DNA from: a virus
DNA length: 64,000 nucleotides
IMG/VR virus record: IMGVR_UViG_3300034283_002790
Location: 123,385-187,384 of that record
Direction: 5' to 3' (one strand)
In this document: one piece after another, positions 52,303 to 60,868 of the stretch
How the letters are laid out: every line of letters starts with the position of its first letter
How positions within the stretch are numbered: the first letter of the stretch is position 1
Made by a program: the position numbers and the translations under genes
The notes under the pieces: model-generated
Told to the model about the DNA's origin: nothing
Seen by the model: the letters and a program-made list of their open reading frames with translations, nothing else
Databases searched by the model: none

Positions 52303-54168
52303 TTATTTTTTAACACTAAACTGACAATTTTTGGTCATTTCTTCTGGAAAATCAACCTCAACAAAACCTCCAGAACCTTTTTTGAGATATTTTTGAGCAC
52401 TTTGAGGGATTTCACATGTAGCATCTATATTGACGTACTGTAAACATGTACAATTGACAATCGAATCTGGTAACCTATTTAATTGGGGATTATCATTTAG
52501 ATTCAAAAAAGAAATATTTTCTAGTTGACCTAAACTTTCTGGTAATGATTTTATATAATTACTTGCGGTGAAAACTTGCAAAGACTTCAATCGTGAAAGT
52601 GATTCTGGGATATCGTAAGCAATTACTTGGTCTGTTGGGTTATTGAAAGCAAGGAAAGAAACATTTTCCGGAATGGTTTCAAAAAAATCTTCAAATTCGT
52701 AAAGTGCAATATATTTTGAAGCAACATCTTTAGGGTAAATTACTTGAATTACCCCTGTATCATTAGTTTGTCCCGGTAATTGTGATTTAAAGGTAGGTTT
52801 CAATTCATTTTTAACTGCTTCCATCATAGGTGTTTTCAGAAGTGCAATGTCTGCTTGAGATAAATCATTCAAACTTTTTCTTTTCAATTCGTCAAGTTTT
52901 CTACCAGAATAATATTTCAAAATCCCTTCTTTTGAATTATTTATCATATCCGGAGTTAAATCATAACCTAGAGAAACATATTTTCTTTGTAATTCTGTTG
53001 GTAAATTTTTAAATATCTCTGGTTTACTTGTTAGATCAGGGCTTCTGATTTCCATCCAAAGTTCAGCCTTATCAACCCCACCCAACTCTTCAACAGCATC
53101 TGAATTTACACTTACATTTTTATAATACCTCATAGTTTCTTGTTCATCATCACTCAATGGGTCCGCAACAAATAAATGTTCTTTGTCCGCAATTTTTGGT
53201 ATTTTAGAAGAAATAGTTGACCAAGACTCATTTCTATGACCGGAAAATCCTCCAGACATATTTTTTCCATCCGCCAATCTTTTTTGTCCATAAGGTGTGA
53301 CTAAAATTACTGATGCAAAATCAACATCAGAGTAATCTTTATCTTTATCTATAACAAAGTAAATGGTAAGGTTATCTCCTAATCGATAGTTGTAATAAAG
53401 GTTCGAACCTCCTGTTCTAGAAATACACCATGGTCTACCGTGTGCAAGTCTGATACATTGTTCTTTTCCACTAGGTTTGAAAATTAATAAATTATCTTGG
53501 TCATATACTGTTTCAATGTCCTCGAAATCATCTTTTTTTCCCGTCGAAAGACTTATTCCCCCAAGTGAATCCACTACACCTTCAAGTTGGTTAAAATTCA
53601 TAAATAACAAATAAGGGGTATCTAGTGGTAATTGATCGTAATTATCTAAAAAGGTTCCTATATAAAATAATAACTGTTCTGGGGTTACTTCAGGATATTC
53701 ACTTTTGAATTTAGCGGTTGCCGCTTTGGTCAATAATGTTGTGAAATTCTTTCGAAGAAAATCCTCTAATTGTAAATAACTGTAAGACATAACATCTCTT
53801 TGATTACCTGGTATCAATGGAAAAATCTCATAAAACTTTTTAAGTGCTTTTTTAACAAGTTCTTTATCTACTTGTTTTGCATTTTCTTTTTGAAATTGAC
53901 CGAAGACTTTTTTTTCTTCTTTTTTCATCTCTTTTGTGAGAATCAAATTTTTAAGATCGGAGTAGTTGTATTTGGTAATATCTCTTTTATCTGCAGGTAA
54001 ACCATCCTTATATTTATCGAACGCTTGGATGATTTGTTTTTGAGTGTCAACAGGATCTTTGGTTTGGTTTTCAAACTTTTTGATCAATTGATCAATAACT
54101 TTTGGGGATAATGCTTCATTGACCATTTGGTTTTGAACCACTTTAGATAAAATATTTACTAATTTCAT
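52303..54168 (-). CDS. Multidomain protein with WCxS-type domain and leucine-rich repeats
   Basis: 621 residues. A helical start with MKLVNILSKVVQNQMVNEAL (phage-type N-terminal helix). Residues 1-200 are helical and Lys-rich. A domain with DNLLIFKPSGKEQCIRLAHG, RPWCISRTGG (W246), LTIYFVIDKDKD is related to that in 35954-36862. Residues about 495-590 are leucine-rich repeats (IPESLSRLKSLQVF, LPESLGQLENISFLNLN, LPDSIVNCTCLQYV). LRRs bind proteins. Unusual in phages; a host-protein-binding role is plausible. TATTTAT box 12 bases upstream. Confidence 0.7.
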   Translation of the reverse strand: MKLVNILSKVVQNQMVNEALSPKVIDQLIKKFENQTKDPVDTQKQIIQAFDKYKDGLPADKRDITKYNYSDLKNLILTKEMKKEEKKVFGQFQKENAKQVDKELVKKALKKFYEIFPLIPGNQRDVMSYSYLQLEDFLRKNFTTLLTKAATAKFKSEYPEVTPEQLLFYIGTFLDNYDQLPLDTPYLLFMNFNQLEGVVDSLGGISLSTGKKDDFEDIETVYDQDNLLIFKPSGKEQCIRLAHGRPWCISRTGGSNLYYNYRLGDNLTIYFVIDKDKDYSDVDFASVILVTPYGQKRLADGKNMSGGFSGHRNESWSTISSKIPKIADKEHLFVADPLSDDEQETMRYYKNVSVNSDAVEELGGVDKAELWMEIRSPDLTSKPEIFKNLPTELQRKYVSLGYDLTPDMINNSKEGILKYYSGRKLDELKRKSLNDLSQADIALLKTPMMEAVKNELKPTFKSQLPGQTNDTGVIQVIYPKDVASKYIALYEFEDFFETIPENVSFLAFNNPTDQVIAYDIPESLSRLKSLQVFTASNYIKSLPESLGQLENISFLNLNDNPQLNRLPDSIVNCTCLQYVNIDATCEIPQSAQKYLKKGSGGFVEVDFPEEMTKNCQFSVKK

Positions 54169-54180
54169 TTTTGTTTTTTT

Positions 54181-54189
54181 TTATAAATA
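54181..54189 (-). promoter_or_regulatory. TATTTAT box upstream of 52303-54168
   Basis: Sense TATTTATAA, 12 bases before the ATG at 54168. Confidence 0.45.
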
Positions 54190-54208
54190 TTACAATCAGT
54201 GGAAAGTA

Positions 54209-55117
54209 TTAAATAAAACTATGTAAAAATAAATCTAACTGGTCGCCATGTTTTGGGGGACCTGGTAAATCTTTACCATAATTCATAATTAATATTTCCT
54301 CCCCCAAATTTTGTTTTACTCCACTTTTAGCAGAAGCAGCCTTAGCAAATTCTTTACATTCCCAATTATACTCATAAAATGGAAACCATTTTTGGAGGAG
54401 TGGAAAATCATAATAACTTAAACTAAATTTTCCAGAAATACTTTTTAAACAAACTGCAAGTCTTTCATGATCATCTCTATCAAAATCATGGTTTGAATAA
54501 TAATCTTCTGTCTTCCAATATGGTGGGTCAACGTAAAAATAAGTTTTTTTTGAGTCATATTTTTCAATAACAGTTTGGAAATCTAAATTTTCAACAAAAG
54601 TAATTTTATCAAAATGTTCTCTGTATTTAGCATCTTTCAACTTATCTAAAAATATTAAAACTTTACAACGGTACTTACCTTTATAATCCATATAATGGGA
54701 TGTCTCCGGTTTTGATCCAGAAAATATTTGAGTTAAAACATATACGTACTTGGATGCTATAACAAATTTATTTTCTTCAGTTATTTCTAAATTATCAACG
54801 AATATTTCTCTTTGATATTCAAGAAACATTTCTTCATAAAGACTTGGGGTATCATCCACACCAAGTTGTTGACAAGGGTATTTAGACAGTTCTTCCCACA
54901 ATAAGTCATAGTCTTTACAACATTTGAATAAATTAGAATTCAAACCGTTAAAATCATTGTATACAACAGTTTTTAAATTTGGATAGTTTTCTAAATCCAT
55001 TTTGAAGAAGACCCAGAACATACCGCTAAAGGGTTCGACATATGTTTCTATATCTTTTGGAATAAATGGAATAATCCATTTACTTATTCTTGCTTTACCT
55101 CCGATATATGATATCAT
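54209..55117 (-). CDS. DNA adenine methyltransferase (Dam type)
   Basis: 302 residues. ISYIGGKARISKWIIPFIPK start, YVEPFSGMFWVFFK (SAM-binding motif I), YFYVDPPYWKTEDYY (motif IV DPPY) and the C-terminal region follow the class of D12/Dam methylases. It would methylate adenine N6. No cognate nuclease lies adjacent, so protection against host restriction or regulation is more likely than restriction-modification. Target site unknown. Confidence 0.85.
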   Translation of the reverse strand: MISYIGGKARISKWIIPFIPKDIETYVEPFSGMFWVFFKMDLENYPNLKTVVYNDFNGLNSNLFKCCKDYDLLWEELSKYPCQQLGVDDTPSLYEEMFLEYQREIFVDNLEITEENKFVIASKYVYVLTQIFSGSKPETSHYMDYKGKYRCKVLIFLDKLKDAKYREHFDKITFVENLDFQTVIEKYDSKKTYFYVDPPYWKTEDYYSNHDFDRDDHERLAVCLKSISGKFSLSYYDFPLLQKWFPFYEYNWECKEFAKAASAKSGVKQNLGEEILIMNYGKDLPGPPKHGDQLDLFLHSFI

Positions 55118-55147
55118 TATTTTTTTTTTAAAAACTTAAGATTTTTT

Positions 55148-55156
55148 TATTTATAA
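55148..55156 (+). promoter_or_regulatory. TATTTAT box upstream of 55188-55352
   Basis: TATTTATAA, 31 bases before the ATG at 55188. Confidence 0.35.
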
Positions 55157-55187
55157 GTCAAATCAATCTGTATATAATTATAGTATT

Positions 55188-55352
55188 ATGGAAAATAAAA
55201 AGTCAACAAAGGTAGGATGTCAAGCATGTAACTCATCAAAAAAAATACAAAGAACAAGAAATTTTGTCTTTATTGGGGGTACAATAGTCTTGGGGTTATG
55301 TTTATATGGAGTATTTAAATTAATCACAGAAATTATTTTGTTTTTCTCTTAA
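55188..55352 (+). CDS. Small CxxC membrane protein
   Basis: 54 residues: MENKKSTKVGCQACNSSKKI, a CxxC pair, then RNFVFIGGTIVLGLCLYGVF (membrane helix) and a short tail. Its last 20 bases overlap the convergent DnaJ gene. A CxxC near a single membrane helix suggests a redox or metal function, or just a membrane anchor. Unknown. Confidence 0.55.
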   Translation: MENKKSTKVGCQACNSSKKIQRTRNFVFIGGTIVLGLCLYGVFKLITEIILFFS

Positions 55353-56241
55353 ACTTAAAATATTGGTTTATAATTAAATCACCATTTTGATATCCTTTAT
55401 TTTTTATTCTTAATGGTGTTGATGTATCCAAATCAACTGGAAGTTTAATGTTTAAGGATCCAGATGGATGGGGAACATTGAAATTACCATTTTCCAAATC
55501 TTCAAGATTTAAAAACGCATTGTACACCAAATGTTGATGTACTTTTTCAAAATTGTTTTCTTGTTGTAAATGGACTCTAACAACAAGATTTCCATAAATA
55601 CCATCTCGATAATCACCCAGACCCTGAAGTCTCAGGAATTGTCCGTTATCTACCCCCTGGGGTAATGTAATATCAATTGTTTTTTCTTTAATTTGGGTTC
55701 CGATACCAAAACATTGATTACAAGCATTCACAATCTTTTTTCCAGTTCCATTACAAACCCCACAAGTTTGATTTATAATTTGTGCCATAAATCCATTCTG
55801 TATTTGTCTAGTAACAAATCCTTGACCTCTACACCCGTCGCAAACCATCTTTTCCCCACCGGATCCATTACACCCCCCACACTTCTCTTTATAGTTATAT
55901 GTGACTTGTTTCTTCTTACCTAAAAAAGATTCGATAGCACCAATTGGTAAATCGATTATTGTGTCATGGACTCTTTTTTGATTAAACTGTTGTCCGAATT
56001 GTTGAGAAAACATTTGAGAAAAAAGATCGTCTGATGAAAACTTTCTTTTCATATCATACTCTCGTCTTTTACCATCGTTACTCAATGTATCGTATGCCAA
56101 TGAAATTTTTTTGAAGAGTTCTTCATCTCCTCCTTTATCTGGGTGATTTTCTTTTGCCAATTTTCGATAGGCACGTTTAATTTCCTCAGAATTAGATTGT
56201 TCATTGACACCTAATATATCATAGTAAGACTCAGTACTCAT
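55333..56241 (-). CDS. dnaJ: DnaJ-family co-chaperone
   Basis: 302 residues from the ATG at 56241 (upstream extension not needed). J domain: YYDILGVNEQSNSEEIKRAY with the HPD motif (ENHPDKGGD). Zinc-finger domain: CGGCNGSG, CDGCRGQG, CGVCNGTG, CNQCFGIG. The C-terminal peptide-binding domain is shortened relative to the roughly 375 residues of cellular DnaJ. It would stimulate host DnaK, perhaps for capsid or tail folding. Confidence 0.9.
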   Translation of the reverse strand: MSTESYYDILGVNEQSNSEEIKRAYRKLAKENHPDKGGDEELFKKISLAYDTLSNDGKRREYDMKRKFSSDDLFSQMFSQQFGQQFNQKRVHDTIIDLPIGAIESFLGKKKQVTYNYKEKCGGCNGSGGEKMVCDGCRGQGFVTRQIQNGFMAQIINQTCGVCNGTGKKIVNACNQCFGIGTQIKEKTIDITLPQGVDNGQFLRLQGLGDYRDGIYGNLVVRVHLQQENNFEKVHQHLVYNAFLNLEDLENGNFNVPHPSGSLNIKLPVDLDTSTPLRIKNKGYQNGDLIINQYFKFKRKTK

Positions 56242-56309
56242 TATTAAATTATTTATAATTAATAATAGTATCTTATTTTTCAATAAAAGTAAAGGAAGGA
56301 CAATTAATA

Positions 56310-56948
56310 ATGGGAAAATATCAAATTGTATTATTTAAAAACAAAAAAAAATTAAAGATTCTCAAAAGTTATGAATCAGAAGATAATGCTCTGAAATTCT
56401 ATGAAGAACAAGTAAAATCAAACCAAGATGTAAATTTTGATGTACAGTTTGTAAATGGAAAACCCTGTATGTATGAAATCGGTTTCCTTGTTAAAAACAA
56501 CATTGATAAATTCTTTTTTAAAAAAGATGAATATGGTCGGCAAATCAAAATGGAACTTTTAATCAACGATTATGTACTCACTAAAATTGATAACTTAAAA
56601 AAAGAAGAATTAATTTATGACTTACAAAAAAAGAAAAGAATCCAGTTCAAAACCTTGATATATGAGTATTTGAAAAAAGATGGTTTGAAGATTGTTTCTC
56701 TAATTAATAACAAATTGATTATTCAAAAAGAAAATGAATTTTTCTTTTTCTCACTTAAAAATGAATTGGACTCTAAAAGACTAATTGATTGTCTATCAGA
56801 ATACTTTATAAAGAATGGTAGGTCTGATAGTATTTTTGTTTACGATAGTTCGAAGTTACAAAAGAGATACATTTATCAAATGTTGAAAAATAACAATATT
56901 GATTTAAACTCCTTTTATAGAAGATTTACCACCTATAACAGAAATTAA
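56310..56948 (+). CDS. Conserved large-phage protein of unknown function
   Basis: 212 residues. KYQIVLFKNKKKLKILKSYE, SEDNALKFYEEQVKSNQDVN, FVNGKPCMYEIGFLVK form the recognisable N-terminus of a family I recall from marine jumbo phages. Basic overall. Convergent with the gene ending at 56904; overlap 45 bases. Function unknown. Confidence 0.65.
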   Translation: MGKYQIVLFKNKKKLKILKSYESEDNALKFYEEQVKSNQDVNFDVQFVNGKPCMYEIGFLVKNNIDKFFFKKDEYGRQIKMELLINDYVLTKIDNLKKEELIYDLQKKKRIQFKTLIYEYLKKDGLKIVSLINNKLIIQKENEFFFFSLKNELDSKRLIDCLSEYFIKNGRSDSIFVYDSSKLQKRYIYQMLKNNNIDLNSFYRRFTTYNRN

Positions 56949-57224
56949 TTTCTGCCAAATTGTTAGTTTGGGTACTTCAACTATAACTTCTGGTTTTTGA
57001 TATGCTTCATTCATAAAAACTATTTCAACACCTTCAGATTGAATTTTAAACTGGTCTGATCTTTTTTCATTTTTTTGAATGCTTGATCGAACATATTCAT
57101 ATTCTATGAAAGGAAGTTCAACAACTATTATTGATTTTGAGTTCGGAAAGGATTCCTTAATTGATGCCGCAGTTTCAATTATTTTTTCTAACGACCTATC
57201 AATACCCTCGAGATTCTTTTCCAT
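56904..57224 (-). CDS. Small protein of unknown function, WQKLI-type end
   Basis: 106 residues. Helical start (LEGIDRSLEKIIETAASIKE), a beta pair (SKSIIVVELPFIEYEYVRSS; GVEIVFMNEAYQKPEVIVEV) and an end LTIWQKLISVIGGKSS. The ending resembles that of the neighbouring 57188-57388 protein (LSLWKRISRVLIG), a possible shared interaction tail. Function unknown. Confidence 0.6.
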   Translation of the reverse strand: MEKNLEGIDRSLEKIIETAASIKESFPNSKSIIVVELPFIEYEYVRSSIQKNEKRSDQFKIQSEGVEIVFMNEAYQKPEVIVEVPKLTIWQKLISVIGGKSSIKGV

Positions 57225-57388
57225 AATGATAATTTTTCTTTTTTTGGTAATATTTCTTCTTTTGAATTATTTTTAATCATTTTAATAAAGTCTAATTTCT
57301 CTTTATTAAGTTCAACTTTATCTTTACTTAACTCACTTCTTAACCACTCCTGTATCTTCTCTAGACGGCTCGACTTCTGGTTCTGCAT
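57188..57388 (-). CDS. Small helical protein, WKRI-type end
   Basis: 66 residues, helical and highly charged: SRLEKIQEWLRSELSKDKVE, LNKEKLDFIKMIKNNSKEE, LSLWKRISRVLIGR. Overlaps both neighbours (56 and 37 bases), so the start may be later. The C-terminus resembles that of 56904-57224. Function unknown. Confidence 0.5.
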   Translation of the reverse strand: MQNQKSSRLEKIQEWLRSELSKDKVELNKEKLDFIKMIKNNSKEEILPKKEKLSLWKRISRVLIGR

Positions 57389-57773
57389 TTTCTAATTCTA
57401 ACTTAATATCATTTATTTCGAATTTAAGACCTTGTAGGTTTTGTAAATTTTCTTTTTCAAAAAAGTTTTTCAACTCGTTAACTTTGTTTTGAAACAATTT
57501 TTCTTTCTCTTCCAATTCTCTATTGAAATCAATAACATTTTTTATATTAAAAATTAAATTGGTGATTTCTGATTCAACCATTTTTGCAACAAAAGAAATG
57601 GATCTCATTTCTACCGAATTATTTTCAAATTCCACAATTTGTTCTTCTTTGACAAATTTTTTAGGTAACTTCCAGGTTTTGGGAATCTCAAGATCAAAAC
57701 TAAGATAATCTTTCAATTTTCTAATTGACTTGAAATATGGTTCTAGGACTAGTAATTCTTTGTAAAAACTCAT
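57333..57773 (-). CDS. Conserved large-phage protein with coiled coil
   Basis: 146 residues. ELLVLEPYFKSIRKLKDYLS, FDLEIPKTWKLPKKFVKEEQ is the conserved start; residues 90-130 form a coiled coil (FNRELEEKEKLFQNKVNELK, FFEKENLQNLQGLKFEINDI). I recall this pattern from jumbo phages. Structural or assembly role possible. ATGA overlap with the membrane gene upstream. Confidence 0.65.
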   Translation of the reverse strand: MSFYKELLVLEPYFKSIRKLKDYLSFDLEIPKTWKLPKKFVKEEQIVEFENNSVEMRSISFVAKMVESEITNLIFNIKNVIDFNRELEEKEKLFQNKVNELKNFFEKENLQNLQGLKFEINDIKLELENAEPEVEPSREDTGVVKK

Positions 57774-57961
57774 TTTGATTCTATTAAAAATGTTATTGAA
57801 TATGAAATTGACAAAACAATTAAAACAATTTCAAGTGTGGTATACTCTATTTTTTTTGGGTTTGTACTCAACAGTGATATTAAAAAAATAATAAAATATC
57901 TCGATAACATCACTGTTGATGTTACAAACAAAAATAAAAAAACAGTTTGTAAATTAACCAT
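57770..57961 (-). CDS. Small membrane protein
   Basis: 63 residues from the ATG at 57961. Two membrane helices: TVFLFLFVTSTVMLSRYFII and IEYTTLEIVLIVLSISYSIT, ending FLIESK. The first 8 bases overlap the end of the H1-like gene. A longer frame to 58063 would merely read the H1-like gene in another frame. Function unknown. Confidence 0.6.
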   Translation of the reverse strand: MVNLQTVFLFLFVTSTVMLSRYFIIFLISLLSTNPKKIEYTTLEIVLIVLSISYSITFLIESK

Positions 57962-58127
57962 TCTTTTTGGATTGTAGAATTTCAGTTCTAAGTGTTTGTA
58001 AAAGTGCTTTGATATCCTGACTTGTTTTTCTTGCTCTTGTTCCCGCACTTTTATTTCCGGCATAAAATTTAGTTGTATCTACAGTAAGTTGCTCAACTAA
58101 GGTTTTAATTTGTTCTAAAGTATCCAT
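57954..58127 (-). CDS. H1-like histone (Hc1 family)
   Basis: 57 residues: MDTLEQIKTLVEQLTVDTTK, FYAGNKSAGTRARKTSQDIK, ALLQTLRTEILQSKKNG. The KFY-x-GNKSAGTRARK-x-x-QxIK-x-L-x-x-LR-x-EI core is that of the Hc1/histone H1-like DNA-binding proteins typical of Bacteroidota and Chlamydiae. Basic and helical; it would bind and condense DNA. Rare in phages, and its presence supports a Bacteroidota host. Confidence 0.75.
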   Translation of the reverse strand: MDTLEQIKTLVEQLTVDTTKFYAGNKSAGTRARKTSQDIKALLQTLRTEILQSKKNG

Positions 58128-58188
58128 TTTGAATTTTTTAAATGTTTATTTTTATATAAGATAACTCTTATTTTATCAGGTGTAAAGA

Positions 58189-58659
58189 CTATATATTAAG
58201 ATTTCTATCTAGATTTTTATATATTGTCGATATCATGTCCAAATCAGATTTTGTAAATGGTCTATTTATATCGAAGGTTTCGTTGAAAAAAATTTCAATT
58301 GATTCTTTAATTTTTTTTTCTTTTTGTTCATAAAATATTTGATCAAAGAAATCTTTAAAGTACTCAAAATGGTCCCCCTCGTGATTAAATTTTATTTCCT
58401 CCTTTTCAAAGTTTTCGATTGTTTTGTTCCAACACCATAAAAAATGTTTCGAATTATCCTCATGATCCATTACGGTTTTAGTTTCGTTTGGTTGAGAATC
58501 TTCATCTCCAAGATAAGTTTCTTTTATAATATGGTATAAAGTCAAACTAAAATCAGAAAATAATTCGAGTTTTTCGGGAATTATATTGTTTGCACGAAAC
58601 CAGACATCTACATCCTCTGGATTTACAGGTTTCGTAACGTAATTAAAAAAATTATCCAT
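58189..58659 (-). CDS. Conserved large-phage protein of unknown function
   Basis: 156 residues, acidic: DNFFNYVTKPVNPEDVDVWF, RANNIIPEKLELFSDFSLTL, YHIIKETYLGD, HFLWCWNKTIENFEKEEIKF. A family I recall from marine phages. Predicted helical with conserved W-C-W-N-K-T. Function unknown. Palindromic TTATCCATAAA sequences surround the start, with no TATTTAT box. Confidence 0.65.
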   Translation of the reverse strand: MDNFFNYVTKPVNPEDVDVWFRANNIIPEKLELFSDFSLTLYHIIKETYLGDEDSQPNETKTVMDHEDNSKHFLWCWNKTIENFEKEEIKFNHEGDHFEYFKDFFDQIFYEQKEKKIKESIEIFFNETFDINRPFTKSDLDMISTIYKNLDRNLNI

Positions 58660-58708
58660 AAACGTTTACCATTTATGGATAATATAAACTAATAATATGA
58701 TTTGTAAA

Positions 58709-60196
58709 TTATTGTGTTTTGCGGTCGTAAGAAATTAAATTTTTCATTCTATCAAATTCTTCGAAAAGTTTTTGTGTTTCTTTTTCAGCAACATTTTCCA
58801 ACTTAATATTGACTCCAGTTCCAGAATTTTCTCCAGTTCCATCAGTGACAGGTTGTTTTGATTTTCTGTATGCGGTTTCTTTTGCTTTATGAAATTTCTT
58901 GGCCTGTTGTTTTTTCACTAATTTTTGTCCTAACTCAGTTTCTTCAGCATTTGCCCATTCAGGATTGTTGCCAGTTCTTGAAGAACCTTTGATGTTATCT
59001 GAAACCCAATTTTGATCGTAAGTAATTTCTTCCGGTACAAGATCTTCCATTCCCGGTCTCATATAATCATCTAAAAACTCATTACCATCTTTAGACATCA
59101 CATAAGCCTTTTTACTCATCTTTTCTAATTGACCATTTCCTTTAGGAAAATGTTTTGGGTTTGTTTCATATCCACCCTTTGATCCCAATTTATTGTATTC
59201 TCTCATCCTTTTGGTTGTATCATTCATTGCCTCCTTGTTTTCTTTACCAGAACCTTTGAATGACTTCTCATATGCCGTATATCCTGGAGGTGTTTGACCT
59301 TTTTTAAATTTTTCTTCTGTAACTAAATTTTCAATAAAGTGAATAAGTTCACTTTCAGTAAATCTCACCACACTTTCTTTAACCGGATAAGTTTTTCCAT
59401 CAAACTCAAAATTTTTATCACCCTTTTTTTCCGCTTGTTTTTTAGCGTAAACAAAGGCGTTTCCTTCTTTCATATCATCTTCCTCAACTTTTATTTCATA
59501 TATTGTATCAGAACCTCTTGATCCACATTCTTTACATTCGCTTTCACCACGTTCTTTTTTTGCCTTTGGTTTTTCATCCACATCTGGATTAGGGTCTGTG
59601 TGTCTAGGTTTTTTGGTTCTATCTTTTTCTCTTTCTTTTTCACCCGGTCTTTTGGTTTTTTCTCTTTCCTTTGTTTGGTCACCTCCACTATGGAGTATTT
59701 CAAAATCCAATTCATCAATCACATCATCATCGTTTTGATCTAAATGTTTTTTTTGTTTGTATGATAACTTTTCGTCCATTCTTCTCATTCGTCTAACGTC
59801 TTCATCACCTAACATTGAATGTTCGCCTGACTTTCTATCTTTAAAAATAAAATGGGGTTTGGGTTTTACTCTACCTCCCATATCTGGATAATCCACTCTT
59901 TGAAGAAACTCCACATCATCTTCTTCAAACTTTTTGATTCTGTTTGGGTTTCGATAATTTTTTCCTACTTCTAATTCCTTAGGGTCAATATCTTCCATTG
60001 TTTCTCTACCCGAATATCCACACTCCATACATTCATTTTCGTACATTTGACCACCACACTCATTACACATTTCTCCTTTTCCTTCAACATAGTCAAATTT
60101 ACCTTTGAGTTTATTCAAAATGCGTTCTGCCTTTTCATCAAGACTTTCTTTTAAAAGTTCATTTCTTCGTCTTGAAATATAATCTCGTCTATTCAT
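58709..60196 (-). CDS. Large charged protein with zinc ribbons; probable virion protein
   Basis: 495 residues, very charged and probably largely disordered. A zinc ribbon CNECGGQMYENECMECGY lies at 43-60 and a second Cys pair CKEC near 228. Residues about 285-300 (VRFTESELIHFIENLVTEEK) repeat a tag-like helix, and the end EEFDRMKNLISYDRKTQ is a short module seen in other large-phage proteins. Long K/R/D/E linkers separate the parts. TATTTAT box 12 bases upstream. Perhaps an internal head protein. Confidence 0.65.
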   Translation of the reverse strand: MNRRDYISRRRNELLKESLDEKAERILNKLKGKFDYVEGKGEMCNECGGQMYENECMECGYSGRETMEDIDPKELEVGKNYRNPNRIKKFEEDDVEFLQRVDYPDMGGRVKPKPHFIFKDRKSGEHSMLGDEDVRRMRRMDEKLSYKQKKHLDQNDDDVIDELDFEILHSGGDQTKEREKTKRPGEKEREKDRTKKPRHTDPNPDVDEKPKAKKERGESECKECGSRGSDTIYEIKVEEDDMKEGNAFVYAKKQAEKKGDKNFEFDGKTYPVKESVVRFTESELIHFIENLVTEEKFKKGQTPPGYTAYEKSFKGSGKENKEAMNDTTKRMREYNKLGSKGGYETNPKHFPKGNGQLEKMSKKAYVMSKDGNEFLDDYMRPGMEDLVPEEITYDQNWVSDNIKGSSRTGNNPEWANAEETELGQKLVKKQQAKKFHKAKETAYRKSKQPVTDGTGENSGTGVNIKLENVAEKETQKLFEEFDRMKNLISYDRKTQ

Positions 60197-60208
60197 TTTA
60201 GTTTTTAT

Positions 60209-60217
60209 TAATAAATA
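60209..60217 (-). promoter_or_regulatory. TATTTAT box upstream of 58709-60196
   Basis: Sense TATTTATTA preceded by GA, 12 bases before the ATG at 60196. Confidence 0.45.
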
Positions 60218-60868
60218 TCATGGGTTTATTCTTTTTTTAATATTTTGGGAAATAATCTCCTTTATCAACTGAGTTGGTAGATCATACTTTTTGGAAACTT
60301 TTTCAATTACTTTCTTCAAGGTTTCATTTTCAAATAGTTTTAAACTTGATATGTCTCCTTGATTACAATATGGGAATTTTTTACACTTACTTTTAACTTG
60401 TACAAAACTTCCTCCGGGAATTTGTGTTTTTTTCCAGGATCTGCCTTTTCCCTTCGGAGTATTACCTTTCATTTTAATATCTTGAAAACTATTTGCATCA
60501 TAAGGTCCTGTAGAAGATGATGAAGTTGCTTCGGTAGCCTCAATTTTTTTTGTTTTGTCACAAATACATTCAGACTCTACTTTATCACACCCACCACAAT
60601 TTTTTTCTTCTCTTACCTCTTTTACTTTTGGTTTTTTATACTCACTTCTAGCGACATCATCTTTTGCAAACAAACTGAATGCGGGTCCCGTATAACCATA
60701 TCCACCACCAGTGGCAGATGCCTCTTTAGGTTCTTCTTTTTTAGATTTTTTTTTATTTTCCAAATTCAAATTTTGTCTGACTTTAGATAATTCAGTTCCA
60801 GTCACCCCAGCATCAAGTGCTTGTTTATTAAACTGACTTTTGAACATATCAATAATATTGTTTTTCAT
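60218..60868 (-). CDS. Protein with Cys cluster and FPYCNQGD module; probable virion protein
   Basis: 216 residues from the ATG at 60868 (ATGA overlap). MKNNIIDMFKSQFNKQALDA, a K/E-rich linker, GGGYGYTGPAFSLF, CGGCDKVESECIC, then SSSSTGPYDANSFQDIKMKG and KSKCKKFPYCNQGDISSLKL, ending in a tag-like helix (LKKVIEKVSKKYDLPTQLIK). The FPYCNQGD and STGPYDA modules recur in large-phage structural proteins in my recollection. Zinc binding likely. Confidence 0.65.
   Translation of the reverse strand: MKNNIIDMFKSQFNKQALDAGVTGTELSKVRQNLNLENKKKSKKEEPKEASATGGGYGYTGPAFSLFAKDDVARSEYKKPKVKEVREEKNCGGCDKVESECICDKTKKIEATEATSSSSTGPYDANSFQDIKMKGNTPKGKGRSWKKTQIPGGSFVQVKSKCKKFPYCNQGDISSLKLFENETLKKVIEKVSKKYDLPTQLIKEIISQNIKKRINP

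Noticed and set aside
54209-55117. Restriction-modification system
   Set aside because: Dam-type methylase without a neighbouring restriction gene; the nuclease candidate at 17474 is far away and weak.
57962-58063. Longer version of the membrane gene starting at 58063
   Set aside because: Its first 34 codons are the H1-like gene read in another frame; the H1-like frame is recognisable, the other is not.
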